DNA of 64,000 nt from Botryococcus braunii (GCA_002005505.1 MVGU01000945.1:85001-149000), one strand, 5' to 3'; shown: positions 11,746-24,470, counted from the first letter of the stretch. Translations and numbers: made by a program. The notes: a model not told the origin generated them from the letters alone.

Positions 11746-14143
11746 TTAGGCGCTCTGCGTGCGCATAATGGCACGCGTGCCCTCTGCGACAGCGTGCTTG
11801 GAAAGCTCCCCCGGCAGCAGGAGCCGGACGGCCGTCTGTACCTCCCGCGCTGACATTGTGCTGCGCTGCCCGAAGCGCGTCAGCCGCGCCGATTCGAGCA
11901 CGACCCGATTGTACATGTCTCCCACGAATGCCTGCACCGTTCAATGCCCCAAACATAGACAAGACCCTTCCAAAACAAGCAGATGTGAAGTCCAATTCAA
12001 TCACGTATGTTCAGATTGCAGGGCAAAACCATACTTGGCGCCGTCACTTCCGCATTACCAAAACAAGCAGATGTGAAGTCCAATTCAATCACGTATGTTG
12101 AGATTGCAGGGCAAAACCATACTTGGCGCCGTCACTTCCGCATTACCACATGATAAGGCCGTACACCAGTACACTGGTATAGGGTGCTTGGTGTAGGAAG
12201 CCAGTGCATACGCCCTACCCCCACCCCCCCCCCCCCCCGCCCCGGCAGACAAGTATGAGGTGCTGAATTCATATGAGGTATGAGGTGCTGAATATGAGGT
12301 GCTATTCGAATAGCACACTCACCTGCCTGTGACAAATGCGCTACCACAAGCAACTGTGGCATCAAATCTGGGGATTGAGAGCAAGCACGAACGTCCCATT
12401 CTGGAGTTTCACTGAAATCTTAGGAGAATGCAAAGACCAAGCTGGAGCCAACTGCAGAAATCATGCTACTGAAGTATAGATCTACGGCAGTTTGCAATAA
12501 ATTGAAAAGCGGAGCATTGTCATATCCTTTAGAAGCGTCCCGTAAATCTGATTGGCCAAAAAGCAACACAAATTCGTATAGCATACTGCCCCAGCTAGGG
12601 CAAGTGCAAACCAGGTGATGAATCTCATCAAGATTGGAAAAGACCCACGACAAAAGCATATCAAATTATAATGATCTGATGGTTCATGAGACGTGGGGAA
12701 ACAAGTGCATAGACATGAGCGCTCCGGCCACGGAAGGCCGACACACGCACCTCCATCACGTCCATACCCTTTCGAGAAATGCCCATGTCGGGATGCACCT
12801 CCTTCAAGACTTTGAAGATGTACCTCTGCAAACCCCGCAGAATTGTTGTGAGGAAAGGATCCAAATCCAGCCACACTTGAATGTGCTCTTCCAGCAGAAC
12901 TCCGCACACACTGAATGCCCATTCAGAGTGCCATGCCATAACTCGGGCCACTGTAACCCGCGCATCCTCCTTTGCCTCAGTATGCCCCCCCTCCCCGCCC
13001 TTCCCCCTAATACGGTAACGTTCCAAAAATCATATCGTTACCTCAATGGATAGCACCAAGGGTGAGACATGCCTGTGCAGTGGTACATACCCCACGACAA
13101 GACACTGCTGCACCCCCCCCCCCCGGGGGGGGGGGCTCCCCACACAGATTGGAGGGAGAGGGGGAGCGGGGAGCCGGGGGGGGGGGGGGGTAGGAAAGGT
13201 AGTAAGCTGACAGTCTGTGCTGTGCCACCTCAAATCGGGCCCTATCACCTCTGAATTTGATGATGTACGGCTCCCCCACGTCCACCCCCACATTGAAGCT
13301 CACATGCGCGCAATGCATCCATTGCCAGCACATGTGGTGGAACTTCGAGAGGGTCTGCACGCTTCTGGTTCGAGTCTCTACTGTGTATTGCACTGGATCC
13401 TTTGTCCCTAAGCTTCCTCGCTGTGCGTTAATCAGTGTAGGGCACAAATTGCCCGTGCGATAATGGTGGTGCACATTCCCCAGGTGCTAGAGAACACCAC
13501 TGGTAAGCCGGACTGTAGTATGCATGCTAAATTCAGGCCTACTGATTAACCATATCAATCGTTGTGACAACAATCTTTCCAACATGCAATCTGGGTGTTC
13601 GTTATATTTTAGAACACACTTTTAATAACTCCAGTTGACATCAAACACACGCCCCCACACCATCATCAAAGCTTATTTCCGTGCCTTTTCATATGGACAA
13701 CAACATTTGTGAGGGGACAGGGAATCACAGCAAGAATCGGTCATTGCCACATGCAAAACCGATACGTGCCGGATCATACACATGTGCGACCAGAGATGTG
13801 CAAACGAGCACGCATATGCGCACGCACGCATACAACCACAGACGCACGCGCACACGACCGCCCTCCCCCACCCATGCGCGCACGCGCGCACACACATATT
13901 GCATGTGGACACGCTCCGCACTTTCTGACTTGGCCAGCGTATACACCCTCTCCCATTCTCTAAATTTACAGCACATGGCTCTCACTAGTGCCCTGAAAAA
14001 ATTTGCACAGATGTGACACCCTTGATAGTTGAACGCACCTTGTACGACTCATGGCGACGACCGGAGGTCTGACGCCCACGAGAGGTTTTAGATGGAAGCG
14101 TAGATGCGGATCGGGGCGCAGTCTTTTGTGCTACTCTGGGCAT
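11746..14143 (-). CDS. Histone H2B, intron-containing variant
   Basis: Three exons on the minus strand join in phase 0: 14143-14039 (35 codons), 12825-12751 (25) and 11931-11746 (61 plus TAA), giving 121 residues, the normal H2B size. Exon 1 is a basic tail (MPRVAQKTAPRS to RRHESYK), exon 2 is RYIFKVLKEVHPDMGISRKG plus MDVME, and exon 3 is AFVGDMYNR onward with REVQTAVRLLLPGELSKHAV. These are the alpha-1 helix, loop and alpha-2/alpha-3 signatures of H2B, which pairs with H2A in the nucleosome. Donors are GTGCGT in both introns and acceptors TTTGCAG and GTGCAG. The ATG is chosen because it gives a tail of standard length, although the frame is open further upstream to 14240. The end reads EGTRAIMRTQSA: the Lys that is mono-ubiquitylated in canonical H2B (AVTKYTSS context) is Arg. 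Introns and divergence suggest a replacement or specialised variant. Confidence 0.9.
11970..12148. repeat. 88-bp tandem duplication inside H2B intron 2
   Basis: Two copies, 11970-12057 and 12058-12145, differ at about one base (TATGTTCAG versus TATGTTGAG), and the next few bases repeat as well. They lie wholly inside the second H2B intron (12750-11932). Confidence 0.9.
12211..12240. repeat. C-rich homopolymer tract in H2B intron 2
   Basis: CCCCCACCCCC run followed by an uninterrupted C stretch. Simple repeat. Confidence 0.8.
13111..13190. repeat. C/G homopolymer blocks in H2B intron 1
   Basis: C11-G10 (13113-13133) and a second G12 run near 13178-13190, with GGAGCGGGGAG between them. These lie in the first H2B intron. 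A minus-strand frame here (13474-13043) looks somewhat protein-like but has no supported splice sites. Confidence 0.75.
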
Positions 14144-14240
14144 GATCTTCTGAGCAACCTTCGTTTGGGTGGGAGCCTTCCGCGGAGGCGTTCGTGGGAC
14201 AGTTACCCTCTCCTCCTGGACATCCTCCCTTGTTTTGGAC

Positions 14241-15676
14241 CTAAATGACACCAAGCAATAAAGCTGAAGCGTCGAGACAGGTTCCGGATTCTGAGGCGGC
14301 TTTTCACAAACCTATGTGCCGACCGCCGAAAAAAAATTGAGGCTATCTAAATGCCTAGATGTCGCCAACATGCCTGAAAAAGACTAGAGAACCTGCGCCA
14401 AAGGCCTCAACAAACACGAGGAGCACGAGTGCACTGTCCACGTGGGTAGAGACGCCATCCAATCGAGTTCTGTCTTATACACACGGTGGGTTTACACATC
14501 AGGTCCGACGGGAGCGAGACGATGCTGCAGTCTTGCCATATGGGACCTTAACGTCTACCCTTTTACAAATGTATACATATATACGGGATGCATATACCAT
14601 AAATACATATGCATCAATGAACCCCACAGTCTACCATTCTACCAGGCCATACGTATGCCATCTTTCAAGTGCACACACGTCTGCGTGGTAGATCGTGCGT
14701 ACACTAGGGCGCTCGCTAGCGAGCCATCAGCTAAAAACACGGAGGAAGTCCCAATTGCACTGCAACGGTGCACGGAAGTGGGGGGATGGCGTCCCATACA
14801 CTTGTAAGACTTCGTAGAGGACTCAAATGAAAAGACTCCGTAGAGCACATTTGCATACACCCACCATTCCGTAAAACTCGCCTTAGAAACTCCAGCCCAC
14901 AGTGGTCCACTGAGGCCGTGTCTATGTTTATACCCCACTAGAGGACTCAGGACCACTGGATCGGATACACCGGACCGTATTGACGTTCATGACAGCCCTC
15001 ATGGACGCATCTCCACATGCGTAAGCAGGGGCCACTACCTAGCTATACATGTCCCTCGAATTCCTACATATCTTACCAATTATTTAGGCCTAGGGGTCCA
15101 CGTAATCCCCATGCACTTCTTAAGTGGTTGACTTTGAAGAGTCGCAGTGTGTATAAACGGGTACTCGTGGGCCAGTACGATGCTGCGTCTGCTCGCCTAC
15201 AGTATTGCTTTGCTTACACTTTCTAGCTGGTCACACCCACAATTACAGATAACTCCAAGCTTGAAACACCGACAAGGAAAGCCTACTCAAGTTTGAACTT
15301 AAGTTTGAAACACCGACAAGGGAAGCCTACTCAAGTTTGAACTTAAGTTTGAAACACCGACAAGGGAAGCCTACTCAATGACTGCACTGTCCAAGGTTAA
15401 CTGTTTGGGATACTCCAAACGTTTGTCCTACTCCACTACGTAGTTTTTACGTTCAGCCCATACACTTATATGTATTGACCGCCATGGTGAAAAGGTCATT
15501 TACCTGGCCAGCACCACTACGTACGTCGTACATCTGCTTTACACCAACCGTTTGTCCTACTCCAAATGTTTGTCCATTCCAAGCAGCCCATCCGCTCATA
15601 AAAACCTACAACACTATCTTTCAGGGTCAGAAAATATTTGCCTGACCAGCAACCCTACTTATGTCTGAGAGGGAGA
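14241..15676. other. No convincing gene; short tandem repeats near 15.3 kb
   Basis: Upstream flank of the H2B gene, so its promoter should lie here, but no TATA-like element could be assigned with confidence. It also holds the 44-bp tandem repeat and scattered TTTGTCCTACTCCA motifs (15422 and 15550). Confidence 0.5.
15261..15378. repeat. 44-bp tandem repeat, 2.7 copies
   Basis: Copies begin at 15261, 15305 and 15349, each starting TTGAAACACCGACAAGG. The spacing is exactly 44 bp and the copies are nearly identical. Confidence 0.95.
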
Positions 15677-16971
15677 CTAGTCACGGCCCAAGGTTGTAAT
15701 ACCAGAAGTTCCGGCTGAGGACAGGCCAAGGCAGGCGTACTTCTTTGTTGGCCGTGCCGGCTGCTCCTGCGGCTGCCGGGTTGGCTGACCGCGCTTCCTT
15801 CCCGGGGTCTTTAGAGCGCGGGCCTGACTCACCACAGGACCCCAACGCCACTCACATGTGCAGTCAGCATGTGTACAGTCAGCATACAGTGCAGAAAGGA
15901 GAATACCCCCCTGACGACCCCTCCCCCGTGGGAGGTGAGAAGGAAGAGAGAGAGGATAGAAGAAAGGGAGGAGTACGTGTACACTCGTCCGTCTGACACG
16001 TCTTGTGCTTAACATCCTAAGACTGGACTTCCACTTTGCAGGGTCGCAGGGTTTGGTCGGCCCGGCAGCAGCCCTTCAGGTAGGCCTTGTCTGGTTTCAA
16101 CATGCCGTTAGCTTCACTATATAGGGCTCCTGCGAGCGCAGGTGTGCAATAAGTGTGCCAGCGCATGTAAATTCACTCGGCTTCCCATTTTGGGGAGGGG
16201 GGATCTTAGTGGTTTGTATACAACCCTTGAACTACCAAACCTCGCCCCCCCCCCCTTACTGAAAAGGGGACGGGTGGAGGGGGGGAGAGGGAGAGCAGGT
16301 CAGATTGTTCAGGATATTTGGTGGGGTCAAGACGGTACTACTGTAACAGATGTTTCTAAACAACACAAACGCCATGTCTTGCCAGTACACGCGCTTTATC
16401 AGGGCTTTGAACTCATGTCTTCCCTCCTGCATGTGCCGCTAACTTCAGGATCCTGCAACGGACTCACATGGATCCCCATACAGACAGCACAGAAATCCAG
16501 GCGCTGGGTGACAGAAAAGTCACCCCAATCACGCCCAAGCAGACGTACTTCCAATGAACCACAGGTCAAGTGTCAACACACATTGATGCCCTGAGGTGAA
16601 AACATCAGGATGCTCGGCCGCTTGACAAGGAGGGCCTTCGTTTGGGACTGGGCTTATGGGAGTGGTCGTTGGAAGGACGGGGTGGACGCCTGTCGTGGGT
16701 AAATCTTGTCGCCCGCCATGGGAACGGGTTATGAAAGAGCTAATTGGATAAGGGACCTTCACACCTGGCGCGCCGGCTGTTCCTCCTCTGGGGCCAATTC
16801 AGGCTGAGTTGGGGAGATAGATTGCTGGGTGGGCTGAGAGGGCTGGGTGCCTCCCTTCTTGCTGCCTCGGCCGGCTCCCTTCCCTGCTCCCCTCCTGCCA
16901 CTACGTCCTCGGCTTTCCGGAGCTGGAGCCTCCTCTGCGGAGTGCCCACGCCTCAACATCAGCCCCACCAT
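15677..16971 (-). CDS. Candidate two-exon gene, small basic low-complexity protein
   Basis: Exon 1 is 16971-16765: it starts MVGLMLRRGHSAEE, is rich in Gly/Arg/Ser then Gln/Pro, and ends at donor CAG|GTGTGA. Exon 2 is 15823-15677: it starts ARALKTPGRKRG after acceptor GAGTCAG and ends at TAG. Both boundaries are phase 0, so the join gives 117 residues. Both exons are clearly more GC-rich than their surroundings, as are patches at 17952-18210 and 18790-18962. No domain is recognised. The low complexity and a 941-bp intron keep confidence low; another frame over exon 1 is open too. Confidence 0.3.
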
Positions 16972-17047
16972 TTTGCCTTTCCTCGGTTAGCAGATACAGG
17001 TGCCCATCAGACAGACACAGCTCGCCCATCAACTTGTGCGGGACCGC

Positions 17048-17233
17048 CACAGGTGCCCAGCACGCCAACACAGTTGGCCCATCAAACATACGTTGACATG
17101 TGTGTGGCCCGTCACAGCTACGTAGCCCCACAAACGATGCTTGCACATCAATAAAGCACCGTTGGCCCATTAAAGTGTATGGCCCATCACAGGTGCCCAG
17201 CAAGCCACACAGCTGGCCCATCAACGACAGACG
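17048..17233. repeat. Degenerate repeat with GGCCCATCA motif
   Basis: Two similar blocks of about 40 bp (from 17048 and from 17188) start CACAGGTGCCCAGCA and end in GGCCCATCAA. Further GGCCCATCA/GGCCCGTCA copies lie between and before them. Confidence 0.7.
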
Positions 17234-17617
17234 CGGGGCGCCCGGCCAACAAACAAATCCAAATGCCCCTGCATGCCAGAAGCCATATTCACTTCCCCCC
17301 CCCCCCAAACCCCTCGTCCCACTTTTAAAAAATAAATTTCACTATGTTCATGATTTCATCTTGATCTTGACATCTTGATGATGATCCATGTGTTCCCAGC
17401 CAGCTCCTGTCATCCACTGCCACCACACGCCTGCCCCTCAGTCTCCCTCCATTCCTGTGCGCGTGCATCCGTAGATGCAACCCCTGTATAAGATACAGTC
17501 TCTACCGCCTCAGAGTTGCCACAGCAACATTATTGATGTGTTTTGCGTCAACGCAACAGTATGCACGCATGCTTCAGCACGGACTTGCACAGCAGTCCCT
17601 ACCGGCACATTAGCACC

Positions 17618-17645
17618 CCCCCCCCCCCAAAAAAAAGGGGGGGTG
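17618..17645. repeat. C13-A7-G7 homopolymer block
   Basis: Consecutive runs of C, A and G. Simple-sequence tract. Confidence 0.85.
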
Positions 17646-17951
17646 GAAAGGCCTTGAGCATATGGCAGTCGGAAGCCGATGACTAGCTGAAGCACCGGTC
17701 CCTACATTACTAGCAATGTTCTCCCACAAGAGAACATCACACCCCGCCGATGTATATACATGCACTGAAGCAACCATGAAATAAAACCAAATCAGCAGTA
17801 CAGCACATGATGGGAGAAAAAGAAGAAGAAAGAGGAGGAGGAGCACGACCAGGACCAGACGAAGTACTATAGTAGAAGTAGGGGTACGGGAAGGAGAAGG
17901 GGAATGGGAAGGGGAAGGAGGAGGAGGAGGAGGGTGAGGGTGGGTGGCCAC

Positions 17952-18962
17952 CTTCAACATCGCCCTGGGCAGGGTGCAGAATGCCCTGGAGGACGCGCTG
18001 GGCAGTGCTCTTGGCCTGCTCCACGATCCCGCGGGGAGCGCCCTCGGCCTCCTCAACCGCAGCTGCCTGCTCCACCGCGCGGTTGATGGCGGCCCCCTCG
18101 GCGCCCGGGGGAGCCAGCAGAAGCAGGTCCTCCGGCTGGGTTTCGGGGCCTGCCGTTCCCACCCTGTGCGGAGGGACCACGTGGGACTCGTGGTGCTCCT
18201 CCACTTCCACCTGAGACATGAGCAAGCCCGTGCTCACCTTGGTCCACATCTTGGTCACCTTGGTTCACATGTTGGCAAATGGCCTCCTGTTTCATGTTTC
18301 TGGGCCAAAATCCTGTTTTATGGGAGGAGTGCATTTGAAGGGGACATCTCATACACCTCTAAATTGGTGAGACAAAAAGCTTTTGACCGAAATCAGCAAA
18401 CGCCTTGGGCTTGCGGATCAGATGGCAGAGAGGGGAACGGCCTCTGGTGGCCGGGCTCTGCTTCTTGTGGAAGGCTTCCTGCAATTTTCTGAGGAGGAAA
18501 GGCCTCAGAAGAAGAAATGTTCGAGACATATTATTTCAGAGACGGTGAAGGGAACAGGACATGGGGTCATGAAAGTGTTCCATCAGTTCGACTTGTGAAA
18601 CAAAGTCTGGGAAGAAAGCCATTAAGAATATGCTCAGAGACCTCAAAAAGTGGCGGGTCGCAGGAAATCCTTCCCAGAGAGGAGGGTGGCGAGGGAGGGA
18701 GGGAGGTGGGGCTAAAAACCCCCAGCAATGCCAGAAAGACTTGTAAACACAAGCAAACTGGGTAAAAACTACGTCCACGTAATGAGCAACATGGACGTTT
18801 CGCCAAGTCGTGGAGGGCTTGTTCCACCTCATCTGGCTGTGTGGGAAGCTCCAAGACCTCTTCCGCCTCATCCAGCAGCTCTTGTGTGCCTAGCAGGGGC
18901 TGATCCTGCTGCTGGCTTGCCCTCCCTCGGCGGCCTCCACCACGCTGGCTGCTGCCGCCTTC
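17952..18962 (-). CDS. Candidate GC-rich exons, unknown protein
   Basis: One exon, 18210-17952, follows acceptor TGTCTCAG and ends at donor GAAG|GTGGCC. It reads VEVEEHHESHVVPPHRVGTA and then an Ala/Glu-rich helix-like part (VEQAAAVEEAEGAPRGIVEQ). A second patch, 18962 to about 18790, follows acceptor TTTACGCAG and reads EGGSSQRGGGRRGRASQQQD and then an acidic part (ELLDEAEEVLELP). Both are much more GC-rich than their flanks and open only in one sensible frame. They may belong with the exons at 15.7-17.0 kb, but the phases between them could not be closed. The function is not recognised. Confidence 0.3.
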
Positions 18963-19865
18963 CTGCGTAAACTCACCAAGATACCAGGCACATAAAACCA
19001 GCCCTGACCCAAAGGCACTAGAGCATGCTACACACATCCACCCAGCGTGATTAGGGCCTGCTCAATGTCGCACATGCAGCCAAGGCTGGTAATAGCTGAG
19101 CGCATCATGACACTGTCATATTAGGTCAGGATGTATACGTATATGTGCTTCAGACGTACTCATGCATCAGGATCTTGTGGTTTTTGAGATTTTGCTCTAG
19201 GAGCCCCTGGTAATACTGTACCTTCAGGGCCTTCAGCATTTATCTCAAAAAAGGGCTGTAGAAAGAACATCGATACTTCAGAGTGACTACGTATGTAATC
19301 TGGTATCAGGAGCCCCTGGAAAGCCCAGTGTCCACTGAAGCAGGCAGGACCCTATTGATCCTAGCTTGCGTAGTAAGTGTCGTATATTTCAGAAGTATCT
19401 TTAATCTCTAAAGGGCACTGGATCAGACCTGGGAACCAGGTAAGGACGGGCGCTCGGAAACCTTGCGTTGACCTGCCCCCCTGGTCATCGTGGTCTTTCG
19501 AACAGCATGTTGCTCGGCTGTTGTCACAACTGGTGGGCCATCATCCTCTGCCGGACGCTCAACAGTGACCCTTTCAGTCACTTCACGATACCTGGTGACC
19601 TGCAGATCCCACCGTTCTTTAGAGTCGGACGGCCACGGAGGTCTGCGATTGATCTGATAGTGACACAGAGTGACACAAAGAGAAACCTAATTCTAATCAA
19701 ATGAGAATAAGTTTGAATTAGCCTTTTCAAGTCAAGTGCACAACACTCATTATAGGCTTCCGATAGTCTAAACATCCAGTCCCCACGAAACGAGGCACAT
19801 GCTCACCCGCGCAGAAGGAGCACTGCCTCGACTTCTTGTTATCTGAGAGCCACCTCTTATTTCAG

Positions 19866-20216
19866 ACTCGGTCGCCTGAGAGCCTTTTGGAGGTGCCATC
19901 ACCAGGGGGCCTTTTCGGACTCTATATACCCGCGGACCGCTTTTCTTTACTGGCAAGAGAGAAACCTCTTGGTAAGCCCTTGATAAACACACTTCGTTAT
20001 GAATCCAGTGGTGTGTTACATGCTCTTTACCCAGATCGGCCAAACAGCTGGGACATGTGCAACCCGTCCCAGGATGTCATCGTGTCCCCACAAACGGGTA
20101 TTGTCGTTCACAAGAAGTACGAACAGGAAGACGAGAAGCTAGTGATAATGCGCATCAATGCACTCGCACTACCGACATATATTCAGCCATTGCCAATAAA
20201 CCTCGTCGCTTTTTGA
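19866..20216 (+). CDS. Candidate upstream exon(s) of the 20.2-kb gene
   Basis: Follows acceptor TTATTTCAG. The frame reads TRSPESLLEVPSPGGLFGLY and stays open to a stop at 20214-20216. Possible donors are CTTG|GTAAGC (near 19970) and ACGG|GTATTG (near 20097), but neither joins in phase with the next exon at 20227. The exon may be real with its boundary unresolved. Confidence 0.3.
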   Translation, partial: TRSPESLLEVPSPGGLFGLYIPADRFSLLAREKPLGKPLINTLRYESSGVLHALYPDRPNSWDMCNPSQDVIVSPQTGIVVHKKYEQEDEKLVIMRINALALPTYIQPLPINLVAF

Positions 20217-20226
20217 AATTGTACAG

Positions 20227-21384
20227 GGACCCATTCCTTACTTCAACATTTTTTTTGAATGCAATTTATTACTTCACTATGGCACTGAACTCAGGTTCCA
20301 ACGTTACAGCTGCTAACAACGATATTGAAAGGTATTTAAAATTTTTTAATGATAAAAATTATTCTTTAAAAATTCCAATTGCTGTGGTAAAGGGGGCCTT
20401 AAGACTCAGAACTTGCTTTCATCACTACTAATACATTAGCGTTTGTGATCAGGTTCGAGATTTTCGTGGACAAACAGATAGAAACGCAAGGGTCAAATAT
20501 CACAGAAGACATTAATCAAACAATTTCCTCCGTCATTGCAGAGCACTATCATGCGGAAGAGGGTTCATCTCCTACAAGCTCCTCGATCGATCATGTCGGT
20601 CTAGTGAGGAAGATAATCAGGGTAAGGAACGGCAGTCCAGTTTAAATTATATGACGGCTTCAGAGTTAGAAATAATTTGAAGAATTGAAGCCTCATTTGC
20701 AGAGTCGGCTGCCATGGTTTATATTAGTAGTGCGCGGTGGGCTTTGCTTGTGTTTAGTGCTCGAGGTTGTTGCAATCCTCATGAGGTCAAGTCACCAAAT
20801 ATTGATACTTAATTCATTGGTTTAAATTGCTGTTGCTGGCATTCAGGATGCAGAGATGCTTCTTTTGTATGACAAGAAGGTAAAAGATTTAGAAGCGAAC
20901 ACAGTTGAACAACAACTCCAACAGTTTGCAGCTCTTGATAGAGGCATTGTGCAAGAAGCTGCAATTGATGTGACTGATGCAATCAAGTCTACCATAAGTA
21001 CTGCTGGCAAAGCGATTCATGAATTGGGGTCAGAAACGCTGGTGCGCCCCAGCTGGCTTTGGAACATTGCCATTGTCTGCCGATTACTCTTTCTGAACTG
21101 GATCTTATCGATTGTACTTTGTTTCCAGGTTGTCAAGTCCTATGGTTCCATTTAATCAATTCAAATTAGCCCAAAGCGCTTCTCGAGAGTTGGGTGTTAT
21201 GTGTTGGGTTTGTTCTCATATTTCACAATATGGCGTGATTGGTGATGAGGCATGGCAAAGTCCACAAATGGTCATTAGCCTTGCCGTTGGCGTTTTCTTG
21301 CTACTACTTGATGGGTGTCTGATGATAGTTCGAGCATTGCCCCCCATGGGGAGGGAGGAGGTCTTGTGCTTCGTTCCTGAGTAG
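20227..21384 (+). CDS. Multi-exon gene, unknown function, C-terminal membrane segment
   Basis: Exons: 20227-20331, 20453-20621, 20847-21028 (or -21041) and 21129-21384 (or -21155). Acceptors are TGTACAG, GTGATCAG, CATTCAG and TTTCCAG; donors are AAG|GTATTT, AGG|GTAAGG and GGG|GTCAGA. Split codons join correctly at the first two introns (AG|G and phase 0). The peptide is hydrophilic and helix-like (RFEIFVDKQIETQGSNITED, then LLLYDKKVKDLEANTVEQQL). With the 21028 donor it continues to a hydrophobic stretch (MVISLAVGVFLLLLDGCLMI), probably a membrane helix, and stops at 21382-21384. With the alternative donor at 21041 it ends SYGSI at 21155. The 5' end is missing. I do not recognise the family. 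Confidence 0.5.
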
Positions 21385-21460
21385 CTAGTTTGCCAAGCCC
21401 GCTGATTCGCCGAACAGAGGTGTGATACAGCGCATCCGGATTGCTCTACACTAAACAGTG

Positions 21461-21574
21461 AGCATGATATTGTTGTATATGTTGTTTGTGATCTTCTTGT
21501 AGTATACCTGAAATATGTTGATTGCAATCAAAGAGGGGTGCATAAGTTGTTGAGGGATGAAGACACATCTGCTG
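21461..21574 (+). CDS. Candidate exon, hydrophobic segment
   Basis: After an acceptor AAACAG, the frame reads EHDIVVYVVCDLLVVYLKYV and then DCNQRGVHKLLRDEDTSA, and ends at a good donor GCT|GTAAGT (21574/21575). It lies between the two better-supported plus-strand gene models and could belong to either; phases to neighbours are unresolved. Confidence 0.35.
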
Positions 21575-22033
21575 TAAGTTGATCACTGAGGGATGACCCA
21601 CTACACCTCGAGACTATGAAGTATTTTTAAAATGATTGTTAGTAGTTTACACAATTGGTGATTCCTTATGGGCCTAGTCGGGCAAATGCCTGCACAGAAA
21701 GGGTACGGCTCATGCGTGTCCTGTGTAGAGAAGGAAATCTGATCCATATCCCTTTGGACAAATTAATACATTACCGATGAAACTAATATGTGGAAAACAA
21801 GGAAAAGGAGGAGGAACAGACAGAGTGGAAGTAGGAGGAAGAGTTACATCTGTTGTTGGAGCAGACTCATTTGGATTTCCATACTGTATGTATACCGATA
21901 TGCCACGCAGTAGATTACACATGTAATTGTACGTTCACTTGTAAGCTCTATGTGGCTATCACGAGTCTGAGGACCTGGATTTCTCCATCTGCATGTTGGG
22001 GAAAGGGTGAATTTTGAGTTTTTCTGGATGCAG

Positions 22034-22328
22034 TTTGATAAGGAGCAGCAAGTCATGAAGAGAAGATTCCAGGCAGAGCAGGCAGTGCAACCATTGCGAG
22101 ATCTGGTCAACAAAAAGCCCGTCAGGATCGACATGACGCAGGTGAATGTGAGAATCGGGTTTCTCATGCTGTACGTGGCGGTTCTTTTGGACGTTGGACC
22201 GCCCCGAGGGCCTTTGGATGTCCCATGAAGCACGCCTATCCATGAGTCGCACATTGTGTGGTTGCATGCATCTGCGTGCGCGGCCGTGCGCGTGTGCGTG
22301 TGTGTGCGTGCGCGCGGATGCATCTGTT

Positions 22329-22408
<80 letters not shown>

Positions 22409-22869
22409 GGGGGGGGGTGAGGGTGGGCTTCTGGAGGCGGGTGGCAGGGGGGAGCTGGGCCCCAGGAGGAAGATGGGAGCTCTAACTCTAGAGGGAAAAT
22501 CAGGCTTCGATGAGATCAAAGAATTTTGCTTGGAGATGGAAGTTTATCTACAAATATCTTGGGTATTATTTTGTCAAGGTAGAGGGTAAAATTCACGGGG
22601 TGATGGGTTTTCTACCGGACCGGAGGAGCTGACGAGAGCAAAAGACCTCTGACAGGGACATGAGATTATGAAAGTACAGGAAAGAACTCTGGGGCTGTGG
22701 GCAATGGCAGGATGTAAATATTCCAGAAAAGCTGAAGGCCGCATCCCGTTTTGCAAGGGAACAACAGCAATCCCAGTTGCTGGCTCAGACCGGGGACGTC
22801 CTATATCCAGCAGAAGGTGGAAGCCCTATGCTTGCATCGCCTCTCCCCCAATATATCCCGGTATCTTGA
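22034..22869 (+). CDS. Three 3'-terminal exons of a gene of unknown function
   Basis: Exons 22034-22141 (36 codons), 22504-22578 (25 codons) and 22675-22869 (64 codons plus TGA) all join in phase 0. Acceptors are GGATGCAG, AAAATCAG and TATGAAAG; donors are CAG|GTGAAT and AAG|GTAGAG. The peptide goes from a charged helix (FDKEQQVMKRRFQAEQAVQP) through an aromatic, basic part (NFAWRWKFIYKYLGYYFVKY) to a Gln/Ala-rich tail ending PLPQYIPVS. The mix of aromatic and basic residues resembles small organelle-membrane subunits, but no family is recognised. The first intron carries the (GT)n tract. It may be the end of the gene starting near 20.2 kb. Confidence 0.55.
22322..22418. repeat. (GT)n microsatellite ending in poly-G, within an intron
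   Basis: About 75 bp of GT, then about 11 G. Lies in the 22142-22503 intron of the preceding model. Confidence 0.9.
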
Positions 22870-24124
<1,255 letters not shown>

Positions 24125-24470
24125 TGTTGCCGCCCCTAATCATATTTAATTTAAAGTCGGCACAAGAAGATACTTCAAGGTGTGTGCTCATGTTACCGTT
24201 GTGCAGGCATGTGATGCACACATGTACATGTGACTTTTGTAGACAGTCACGTCACGTGACTCACGTCATGATAACTTGTGCACACATGTGTTCGTGGGCT
24301 GATAGACATTAGCCACCATCATGCATGGCCAGACTGGGCATAATTGTACTTGCCGCCCATAATCGTTTCTTAAAAGAAAAGTTAGCACCAAAAAAAAAAA
24401 AAAAAAAAAAAAAAAAGTGTGCGCTCATGTTGTGCACACATGTGACTCTTGTACACGAGTCACATATTGT
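24125..24470. repeat. Two diverged tandem copies, the second with a poly-A tract
   Basis: Copy 1 (about 24125-24270) and copy 2 (about 24345-24470) share TTGCCGCCC(C/A)TAATC, then an A/T-rich segment, then GTGTG(T/C)GCTCATGTT and TGTGACT. Copy 2 has A26 (24391-24416) at the matching internal site. This looks like a local duplication or paired short retroposons. Confidence 0.6.

Noticed and set aside
10988..12004. 338-codon minus-strand open frame
   Set aside because: It overlaps the last H2B exon in a different frame, runs through the poly-G/C block and shows no domain. The H2B frame explains the coding signal.
13043..13474. Minus-strand frame with protein-like composition inside H2B intron 1
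   Set aside because: No acceptor/donor pair fits, the frame ends in homopolymer C/G, and including it would break the H2B phases.
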